From positions 1-7,799 of the forward strand of contig SYAB01000203.1 of assembly GCA_005787665.1 (NCBI GenBank): 7,799 nt of DNA. Direction: 5' to 3'. The translations under genes and the position numbers were made by a program. This stretch comes from Actinomycetota bacterium (GTDB lineage Bacteria > Actinomycetota > Actinomycetes > Mycobacteriales > Mycobacteriaceae). The notes beneath the pieces are model-generated. The model was not told the DNA's origin. It saw only the letters and a list, made by a program, of their open reading frames with translations, and made no database searches. Numbering within the stretch: the first letter of the stretch is position 1; every line of letters begins with the position of its first letter. This document shows positions 1 through 4,925 of the stretch, one piece after another.

Positions 1-1
1 A

Positions 2-40
2 GCCGCCCGTCGGCTCATGTCGCACGACGATCTGGACTAG
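2..40 (+). CDS. lpdA: C-terminal tail of an LpdA-like NAD(P)H quinone reductase / flavoprotein disulfide reductase (5' truncated)
   Basis: Only the last twelve codons and a TAG stop at 38-40 lie in the window; they read AARRLMSHDDLD. This closely resembles what I remember of the C-terminal region of mycobacterial LpdA (Rv3303c), a flavoprotein related to dihydrolipoamide dehydrogenase that acts as an NAD(P)H:quinone reductase rather than in the pyruvate dehydrogenase complex. In M. tuberculosis lpdA lies directly upstream of glpD2 in the same orientation, and here the stop is 11 bases before the glpD start, so both the residues and the position agree. The call rests on a very short peptide plus context. 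The frame is open to the left edge. An unrelated upstream gene with a chance match cannot be excluded. Confidence 0.6.
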   Translation, partial: AARRLMSHDDLD

Positions 41-43
41 CCT
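38..43 (+). promoter_or_regulatory. Candidate -10 box for a leaderless glpD transcript
   Basis: TAGCCT fits the mycobacterial SigA -10 consensus TANNNT. It ends 8 bases before the glpD ATG at 52, so a transcript would start at or next to the A of the start codon. No Shine-Dalgarno sequence sits in the usual window before this ATG, which fits leaderless translation, common in mycobacteria. The first three bases of the box are also the stop codon of the upstream gene. No convincing -35 element is seen. TANNNT is a weak consensus, so chance occurrence is a real possibility. Confidence 0.4.
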
Positions 44-51
44 GTGCGTTC

Positions 52-1797
52 ATGACCGACCCGATCCTGCGACCCGGAACCGGCCAGACCTTCCTCGGGC
101 CCGCTCAACGTGCCGAGGCCTGGCAGCGTCTCGGTAGCGAGCAATTCGACGTGGTCGTCATCGGCGGTGGCGTGGTGGGCTCCGGCGCCGCCCTGGACGC
201 CGCCACCCGTGGGCTCAAGGTCGCGCTCGTCGAGGCCCGCGACTTCGCCTCGGGTACCTCGAGCCGGAGCTCGAAGATGTTCCACGGCGGCCTGCGCTAT
301 CTCGAGCAAATGGAGTTCGGCCTGGTGCGCGAGGCCCTGCATGAGCGCGAGTTGTCCCTGACCACACTGGCCCCGCACCTGGTCAAGCCGCTGCCCTTCC
401 TCTTCCCGCTGACCAAGCGCGTCTGGGAGCGGCCCTACATCGCCGCCGGGATCTTCCTCTACGACCAGCTCGGCGGGGCGAAATCCGTTCCGGCTCAACG
501 TCATCTGACCAAATCCGGCGCGCTGCGGCTGGCGCCGGGGCTCAAGCGTGGTTCGCTGATCGGGGGCATCCGCTACTACGACACCGTCGTCGACGACGCC
601 CGGCACACCATGATGGTGGCCCGCACCGCCGCGCATTACGGGGCGGTGGTGCGAACCTCCACCCAGGTGGTGGCGATGCTGACCGAGGGCGACCGGGTGG
701 TCGGGGTGACGGTGCGCGACTCCGAGGACGGCGCGGTCACCGAGGTGCGCGGTCATGTCGTCATCAACGCCACCGGGGTGTGGACCGACGAGATCCAGGC
801 GCTGTCGCGCCAGCGCGGCCGGTTCCGGGTCCGGGCATCCAAGGGCGTGCACATCGTGGTCCCGCGCGACCGGATCGTCAGCGAGGTCGCCATCATCCTG
901 CGCACCGAGAAGTCGGTGCTCTTCAACATCCCGTGGGGCACGCACTGGATCATCGGCACCACCGACACCGACTGGAACCTCGACCTCGCGCACCCTGCGG
1001 CCACCAAGGCCGACATCGACTACATCCTCGACACCGTCAACACCGTGCTCGCCACCCCGCTGAGCCACGACGATATCGACGGTGTGTACGCCGGATTGCG
1101 TCCGCTGCTGGCCGGCGAGAGTGAGGAGACCTCGAAACTGTCCCGCGAGCACGCCGTCGCGGTGCCGACGCCCGGACTGGTCGCCATCGCCGGCGGAAAG
1201 TACACGACCTATCGGGTGATGGGCGCCGACGCGGTCGACGCCGCCGCGGAGTTCGTACCGTCCCGGGTCGCGCCGTCGATCACCGAGAAGGTGCCACTTC
1301 TGGGGGCCGACGGCTACTTCGCCCTGATCAACCAGACCGATCACGTCGGTTCGGAGTACGACCTGCATCCCTACCGGGTGCGGCACCTGCTCGACCGCTA
1401 CGGCTCGTTGATCGGCGAGGTCCTGGAACTGGCCGCGGGCCGGCCCGACCTGCTGGAGCCGATCGAAGAGGCGCCGGTGTACCTGCGCGTCGAGGCCGCC
1501 TACGCCGCCGCCGCCGAGGGAGCCCTGCATCTCGAGGACATCCTGGCCAGACGGATGCGGGTCTCGATCGAGTATCCGCACCGCGGCGTGGACTGCGCCC
1601 GGGAAGTGGCCGAGGTGGTCGCCCCGATCCTGGGCTGGAGCCCCGACGACGTCGACCGTGAGGTGGCCACCTACATCGCCCGGGTGGAGGCCGAGGTGCT
1701 CTCCCAGAGCCAGGCCGACGACGAGTCCGCCGATGCGTTGCGGGTCGCCGCGCCGGAGGCCCGAGCGGAGATCCTCGAACCGGTCCCCTTGACTTGA
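52..1797 (+). CDS. glpD: FAD-dependent (aerobic) glycerol-3-phosphate dehydrogenase GlpD
   Basis: Oxidises sn-glycerol 3-phosphate to dihydroxyacetone phosphate at the inner face of the membrane and passes electrons through FAD to the quinone pool; it is the entry step of glycerol catabolism. The 581-residue product has an N-terminal FAD-binding motif GGGVVG (38-43) in a DVVVIGGG strand and the family signature SSRSSKMFHGGLRYL (70-84). It also has a second nucleotide-domain segment ending NATGVW (239-244). Arg350 (AGLRPL), Arg365 (SREH) and Lys383 (GGKYTTYR) keep the same spacing as E. coli GlpD Arg317, Arg332 and Lys354, which line the active site. The last 170 or so residues form the usual C-terminal cap domain. 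Length is normal, with no frameshift. The start at 52 leaves the complete Rossmann fold and matches the leaderless promoter candidate. It is the M. tuberculosis glpD2-type copy by context. The next gene starts inside its stop codon. Confidence 0.95.
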   Translation: MTDPILRPGTGQTFLGPAQRAEAWQRLGSEQFDVVVIGGGVVGSGAALDAATRGLKVALVEARDFASGTSSRSSKMFHGGLRYLEQMEFGLVREALHERELSLTTLAPHLVKPLPFLFPLTKRVWERPYIAAGIFLYDQLGGAKSVPAQRHLTKSGALRLAPGLKRGSLIGGIRYYDTVVDDARHTMMVARTAAHYGAVVRTSTQVVAMLTEGDRVVGVTVRDSEDGAVTEVRGHVVINATGVWTDEIQALSRQRGRFRVRASKGVHIVVPRDRIVSEVAIILRTEKSVLFNIPWGTHWIIGTTDTDWNLDLAHPAATKADIDYILDTVNTVLATPLSHDDIDGVYAGLRPLLAGESEETSKLSREHAVAVPTPGLVAIAGGKYTTYRVMGADAVDAAAEFVPSRVAPSITEKVPLLGADGYFALINQTDHVGSEYDLHPYRVRHLLDRYGSLIGEVLELAAGRPDLLEPIEEAPVYLRVEAAYAAAAEGALHLEDILARRMRVSIEYPHRGVDCAREVAEVVAPILGWSPDDVDREVATYIARVEAEVLSQSQADDESADALRVAAPEARAEILEPVPLT

Positions 1798-2678
1798 GCG
1801 CTCCGCTCCCCGTCCGCGACGGACTGGGGCCGGCGCGACTCCGACTGCACGGGGGGAACGTCGCCGAGGAGTTCGCCCGCCGGTTCGGTCCGGACGGCCG
1901 GACCAAGGTGCTCGCCGGGGAGGTGGTCGACGCCCGCGGGGCGGTGGTGGACGCGACGACGGAACTCCCCGCCGGGGCGCTGGTCTACCACTACCGGGAA
2001 CTCCCCGACGAGGTCGAGGTGCCATTCGACATTCCGGTGCTCTACCGCGACGACGACATCCTGGTGGTCGACAAACCCCATTTCCTGGCCACCATGCCGC
2101 GCGGGCGCCACGTCGTGCAGACCGCCCTGGTGCGGCTGCGGCGCGATCTCGGGCTTGCCGAACTCAGTCCGGCCCATCGTCTGGACCGACTCACCGCCGG
2201 GGTGCTGTTGTTCACCGTCCGGCGGGAGGTCCGTGGCGCCTACCAGACCCTGTTCGCCCGCCGGCAGGTCGAGAAGACTTACCTGGCCTACTCCTCGGCC
2301 CTGCCGGGTGTGACTGCGCCGCAGCATGTTTCGAACCGTATCGTGAAGCGTCGCGGTGATCTGCAGGCCGTCGTGATCCCGGGTGATCCCAATGCCGAGA
2401 CCGTCGTGGAGCCCCTCGGTGCCGGCTGCTACCGGCTGACTCCGCGGACCGGGCGGACCCACCAGTTGCGGGTGCACATGGCAGGTCTGGGCGTGCCGAT
2501 CGACGGAGACCCGCTGTACCCGGAGGTCCGTGACGTCGCCGACGGCGACTTCTCCGAGCCGCTGCGGCTGATTGCCCATCGGCTGGAGTTCCTCGACCCG
2601 CTGAGCGGGCGGCGACATTGCTTCGTCAGCGCGCGCGGTGGGCTAGATTTGGGCGTATACACCGGGAGGGAACCATGA
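1794..2678 (+). CDS. RluA-family pseudouridine synthase
   Basis: Converts specific uridines in ribosomal or transfer RNA to pseudouridine; the target cannot be read from sequence. The 294-residue protein has the RluA-type catalytic domain from about residue 76. Asp131 in HRLDRLTAGVLLF (128-140) is the catalytic aspartate that attacks the base, Tyr163 lies in the EKTYLA strand, and RTGRTHQLRVH (218-228) is the RNA- and uracil-contacting motif, followed by GDPLY (238-242) and LIAHRLEFLDP (259-269). The N-terminal 75 residues resemble the short lead domain of actinobacterial homologues such as Rv3300c rather than a canonical S4 domain. The start is a TTG whose last two bases begin the glpD TGA (overlap TTGA). 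No other in-frame start exists before residue 39, and no ribosome binding site is present, so translation probably depends on ribosomes finishing glpD. Its own stop overlaps the next ATG. Confidence 0.9.
   Translation: MSAPLPVRDGLGPARLRLHGGNVAEEFARRFGPDGRTKVLAGEVVDARGAVVDATTELPAGALVYHYRELPDEVEVPFDIPVLYRDDDILVVDKPHFLATMPRGRHVVQTALVRLRRDLGLAELSPAHRLDRLTAGVLLFTVRREVRGAYQTLFARRQVEKTYLAYSSALPGVTAPQHVSNRIVKRRGDLQAVVIPGDPNAETVVEPLGAGCYRLTPRTGRTHQLRVHMAGLGVPIDGDPLYPEVRDVADGDFSEPLRLIAHRLEFLDPLSGRRHCFVSARGGLDLGVYTGREP
2644..2649 (+). promoter_or_regulatory. Candidate -10 box upstream of the DUF1269 gene
   Basis: TAGATT fits TANNNT and lies inside the 3' end of the pseudouridine synthase gene, 25 bases before the ATG at 2675. 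It would give a leader of roughly 15-20 bases that includes the strong ribosome binding site at 2664-2669. No good -35 hexamer is seen at the usual spacing. This could provide expression of the DUF1269 gene independent of the upstream genes, but it is a consensus match only. Confidence 0.3.
2664..2669 (+). promoter_or_regulatory. Ribosome binding site that fixes the DUF1269 start
   Basis: GGGAGG lies 5 bases before the ATG at 2675 and is the only strong Shine-Dalgarno sequence in the left gene group. It decides in favour of this start over an in-frame TTG at 2618 (inside the upstream gene), which would add 19 arginine-rich residues. Confidence 0.75.
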
Positions 2679-3226
2679 AGGACGACCATCAGCTGGTGAT
2701 CATCGCGGCCTACGACGATCTGAAGTCGGCCCGGGAGGACTTCGGGGACCTCGAGCGCCGACTGGCCCACGGGATGGAGGTGCGGGCCGGGTCGCTGGTC
2801 ACCAAGGACGAGAACGGCCAGGCCGAAGTGGTGGAGGTGGCCAACCGGCACGGCCGGATGGGCACCATGATCGGCGCCGGGATCGGACTGCTCTTCGGCC
2901 TGGTCTTCGAGCCCCTCGCGCTCGCGCTCGTCGCCGGCGGGGCGGGCGGCGCGCTGGTCGCCGCGATCGCCGAGCATGAACTGCGCACCGGACTGCGCAA
3001 GGAAGTCGGCGATGCGCTGCAGAACGGCACCGCGGTGATCGTCACGCTGGCCTATCCCAACGGCGGGCGCAATGTCGAGACCGCACTCATCCGGGCCAAA
3101 TCCTTCGCCGAATTGGAGTTGGACAAGGCCACCATTCAAAACATCGACGACGCGGTCGCCGCGGAGGTCGCGAAGCTCACGGCCGGCTCTGACACTAGCT
3201 CTGACAAGACGGACACCAATAGCTGA
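2675..3226 (+). CDS. DUF1269 domain-containing protein, possible membrane-associated
   Basis: A 183-residue protein whose N-terminal part ([16 protein letters not shown]..., with LERRL and the [13 protein letters not shown] strand) and central Gly/Ala-rich hydrophobic stretch (about 63-99, [20 protein letters not shown] at its start) match my memory of the DUF1269 family, common in actinobacteria. No biochemical function is established for this family to my knowledge. The hydrophobic stretch is long enough to insert in or span a membrane as a helical hairpin and resembles glycine-zipper segments. After it comes an amphipathic region with the strand [10 protein letters not shown] (119-128), then a predicted helix and a polar Ser/Asp/Thr tail (171-183). 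No signal peptide is seen. The ATG overlaps the pseudouridine synthase TGA (ATGA), suggesting coupled translation as well as a strong own binding site. The last 32 bases overlap the end of nei2 on the other strand. Confidence 0.8.
   Translation: MKDDHQLVIIAAYDDLKSAREDFGDLERRLAHGMEVRAGSLVTKDENGQAEVVEVANRHGRMGTMIGAGIGLLFGLVFEPLALALVAGGAGGALVAAIAEHELRTGLRKEVGDALQNGTAVIVTLAYPNGGRNVETALIRAKSFAELELDKATIQNIDDAVAAEVAKLTAGSDTSSDKTDTNS
3186..3206 (+). repeat. Two tandem 9-base direct repeats in the convergent overlap
   Basis: GCTCTGACA occurs at 3186-3194 and again at 3198-3206, a 12-base period that keeps the DUF1269 frame and encodes the repeated Ser-Asp of its polar tail. The nei2 stop codon lies between and partly next to the two copies. 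It may reflect a small duplication that lengthened the DUF1269 tail, but two short copies may also be chance. Confidence 0.5.
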
Positions 3227-3953
3227 TCCGGTCGCCGTCGGCCCGGGAGATCCCCGTCCCGCAGCGTCGGCACGGCTCTCCGCCGCGGCCGTACACCCAC
3301 AGTTCCTGGCCGGGTCGGGTGTTGCCGGTGGTGGTGCGGTTCCACCGTAATCGGTTGGCCCACAGCATGTCCCGAGCTCGGGTGACGAACCGGTGCGGGT
3401 CAGCCAGGGCACCGACCGGGCTGCTCGGGAGCCGGCCGAACAGGAAGCACAGCTCGTTGCAGTAGACGTTGCCGACCCCGGCCATCACCCGCTGGTCGAG
3501 CAGGGCGGCGGCCAGCCCGCGGTCCGGATCGGTGGCCAGGTTCGCGGCGGCCCGGTCGGGATCCCAGTCCGGGCCCAGCAGGTCCGGGCCGAGGTGCGCG
3601 ACGGCCGTCATGTCGGTCTCGCGGTCGAGGACTTCCAGCACACCGAGGTCGATGCCAAGCGCCGCGATATCGCCGGCCCGCAGTGCGATCCGGATCTTGT
3701 GGGTCTGCGGTGTGCGGTCGCCGGGCCGAACCACCCGCCAACGTCCGTCCATCTTCAAGTGCGAATGGATGCTGGCCGAGCCGACCCGGATGAACAGGTG
3801 CTTGCCCCGGCTGAGCACCTCCTCGACCGTTTCGCCGCTCAGGTCGACCTCGGCGAACTGCGGAACCCGGATGTCGCAGCGGGTGAGGGTCCGGCCGGCC
3901 AACGCGTCGCGCAGGGTGGCGGCGGTGCGGAATACGGTATCGCCCTCGGGCAT
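3195..3953 (-). CDS. nei2: Endonuclease VIII-type DNA glycosylase/AP lyase Nei2 (Fpg/Nei family)
   Basis: A base-excision repair enzyme of the Fpg/Nei family; the Nei branch removes oxidised pyrimidines and cleaves the abasic site. The 252-residue product begins MPEGDTV, and after loss of Met the N-terminal Pro2 is the Schiff-base nucleophile with Glu3 beside it. Lys51 in SRGKHLF is the conserved lysine of the N-terminal beta-sandwich. The helix-two-turn-helix motif is [13 protein letters not shown] (156-168). The C-terminal zinc finger has Cys228-X2-Cys231 and Cys247-X2-Cys250, with Arg242 at the place of the lesion-contacting arginine (RISYWC against RATFYC in Fpg). The start at 3953 is required because Pro2 must be N-terminal; a frame extension to 4010 would abolish activity. 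Length is close to Rv3297. It begins 4 bases after the hydrolase stop without a clear binding site, so it is probably coupled to that gene. All catalytic residues are intact. Confidence 0.93.
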   Translation of the reverse strand: MPEGDTVFRTAATLRDALAGRTLTRCDIRVPQFAEVDLSGETVEEVLSRGKHLFIRVGSASIHSHLKMDGRWRVVRPGDRTPQTHKIRIALRAGDIAALGIDLGVLEVLDRETDMTAVAHLGPDLLGPDWDPDRAAANLATDPDRGLAAALLDQRVMAGVGNVYCNELCFLFGRLPSSPVGALADPHRFVTRARDMLWANRLRWNRTTTGNTRPGQELWVYGRGGEPCRRCGTGISRADGDRISYWCPSCQS

Positions 3954-3957
3954 CCGA

Positions 3958-4848
3958 TCAGGATTGCACGCTGCCGGCGCCGGTGAGGGTGGGCAACAGC
4001 GCAGCCGCAACGTCCGCGGGCCGTTCCTCGTGCGAGAACAGGCCCGCGCGGGGGATCACGTCGAGGCGGGCATCCGGAAAGCTCGTCACCATCTCGCGGG
4101 CGGCCGCCGGCGGGAAGAACACGTCGCGATCGCCCCAGATCAGATGAACCGGCGCGGTGATCCGCGGGTGCACGTCGCGCAGGCTGCGCACGGTGTCGAG
4201 GTTGAAGCTCTTCAGCAGCTTCGCCGCAGCGGCGCGGTGCGGCGCACTTTCGCGCAGCGGCCGCAGGAAGAACTCATCGAATTCGCCCTCGAGCAGGCGC
4301 CTGTCGGAGAAGGCACCGCCGAACACGAACTGGTTGCGCCGGACGCGCGGAGCACCCGCCGCCCATCCGAGCCCGGCAGCGAGGCCGGGTAGGTGTTGTG
4401 CCGCGACGAGCATACGGAAGCGCCACCCGATGCTGAGCTGCTCGGTGTCGATCAGCCCCATCGCGCGGACCCGGGCGTCGCCGACCAGTGCATGGCGGAC
4501 GAACATGCCGCCGCTGTCATGCCCGACCACGGCGAGGCGCTCTAGTCCGAGCAGGTCCACGACGCGTCGCACCGTCTTGATGTGCTGGTCCACCGTGATC
4601 CGGGTACCGGCATCGAAGCGGCTCTGCCCGGCACCCGGCAGATCGATCACGTGGCAGGTGACGTGTTCGGCCAGATAGGGCAGGAGTAGCCGGAAGGTCG
4701 CACCGCTGACCGGCCAGCCGTGTACGAACAGCACATCGGGACCTTGTCCGACTTGACGGTGCGCGACCTGGCCGGCGCCCACGTCTAGGAATCGGCCGGG
4801 AGGTCTGCGGAACAGCTCGGATGCGGCATGTGGTGTGATCGCGGCCAT
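3958..4848 (-). CDS. Alpha/beta-fold hydrolase with probable Asp nucleophile (epoxide hydrolase/dehalogenase-like), substrate unknown
   Basis: A 296-residue alpha/beta hydrolase. Visible landmarks: oxyanion-hole HGWP (43-46), the DLPGAGQS strand-turn (69-76), nucleophile elbow GHDSGG (109-114) with Asp111 at the nucleophile position, a probable acid in GDRD (Asp240 or Asp242) and catalytic His273 in SHEERP. A variable cap lies between about 140 and 225. An Asp nucleophile is typical of haloalkane/haloacetate dehalogenases and epoxide hydrolases. However, the residue after Asp is Ser rather than Trp, and HGWP lacks the Asn of HGNP, so the usual halide-binding pair of haloalkane dehalogenases is missing. 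No signal peptide is seen. The ATG at 4848 has GAGGGG 7 bases upstream and is preceded by a palindrome and a -10-like box. It sits between lhr and nei2, which I recall as neighbours in M. tuberculosis. I cannot name the substrate. Confidence 0.85.
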   Translation of the reverse strand: MAAITPHAASELFRRPPGRFLDVGAGQVAHRQVGQGPDVLFVHGWPVSGATFRLLLPYLAEHVTCHVIDLPGAGQSRFDAGTRITVDQHIKTVRRVVDLLGLERLAVVGHDSGGMFVRHALVGDARVRAMGLIDTEQLSIGWRFRMLVAAQHLPGLAAGLGWAAGAPRVRRNQFVFGGAFSDRRLLEGEFDEFFLRPLRESAPHRAAAAKLLKSFNLDTVRSLRDVHPRITAPVHLIWGDRDVFFPPAAAREMVTSFPDARLDVIPRAGLFSHEERPADVAAALLPTLTGAGSVQS

Positions 4849-4855
4849 GTCGGCA

Positions 4856-4861
4856 CCCCTC
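4856..4861 (-). promoter_or_regulatory. Ribosome binding site of the alpha/beta hydrolase
   Basis: On the minus strand GAGGGG lies 7 bases before the ATG at 4848. It is a good Shine-Dalgarno match and supports that start; the upstream sequence contains no better in-frame start with such a site. Confidence 0.7.
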
Positions 4862-4880
4862 GAATCTGCAATCGCGTCAA

Positions 4881-4902
4881 ATATGTAGTCCCGACTACAA
4901 AT
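4881..4902 (-). promoter_or_regulatory. Palindromic operator candidate (TetR- or MarR-like) before the hydrolase gene
   Basis: The core TGTAGTC-CC-GACTACA (4884-4899) has 7-base perfectly complementary arms around a 2-base centre. Two further pairs match outside it, giving 9 of 11 paired positions over 4881-4902. It lies in the 77-base gap between lhr and the hydrolase, 32 bases upstream of the hydrolase ATG, and is clearly more AT-rich than its surroundings. A TANNNT box (TAGATT, minus strand 4905-4900) abuts and overlaps it, so a bound dimer would cover the -10 box and the start of transcription. The form and size fit operators of TetR-family and related dimeric repressors. No regulator gene is in the window, so the family is inference. 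Confidence 0.6.
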
Positions 4903-4905
4903 CTA
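4900..4905 (-). promoter_or_regulatory. Candidate -10 box for the hydrolase-nei2 unit
   Basis: TAGATT on the minus strand fits TANNNT and lies 51 bases before the hydrolase ATG; transcription would begin within the palindrome at about 4893 and give a leader of about 45 bases. The -35 position falls close to the end of lhr and shows no clear hexamer. The same hexamer precedes the DUF1269 gene. Confidence 0.35.
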
Positions 4906-4925
4906 GACGACCGGGCCGCGCCGCG

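Noticed and set aside
37..2025. 662-codon open frame on the minus strand opposite glpD and the pseudouridine synthase
   Set aside because: It is Arg/Gly/His/Asp-rich with no recognisable domain, and lies opposite genes with intact family motifs. Long antisense frames are expected in very GC-rich coding DNA.
2618..2674. Upstream TTG start for the DUF1269 gene
   Set aside because: It lies inside the pseudouridine synthase gene, adds an unrelated Arg-rich segment, and the strong GGGAGG binding site serves the ATG at 2675.
3954..4010. Upstream extension of nei2 by 19 codons
   Set aside because: The catalytic proline must follow the initiator Met directly (MPEGD), so the true start is 3953; the extension lies in the hydrolase 3' end.
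3393..4392. Plus-strand open frames opposite nei2 and the hydrolase
   Set aside because: They are shadows of two genes with complete catalytic motifs; compositions are typical of antisense frames.
3958..4848. Haloalkane dehalogenase as a firm product name
   Set aside because: Asp111 is at the nucleophile position, but the Trp after it and the HGN asparagine that bind halide are absent.
4884..4899. Palindrome as an intrinsic terminator of lhr
   Set aside because: A 7-base stem with only a 2-base loop, modest GC content and no following T-run do not make a good hairpin terminator; an operator explains it better.
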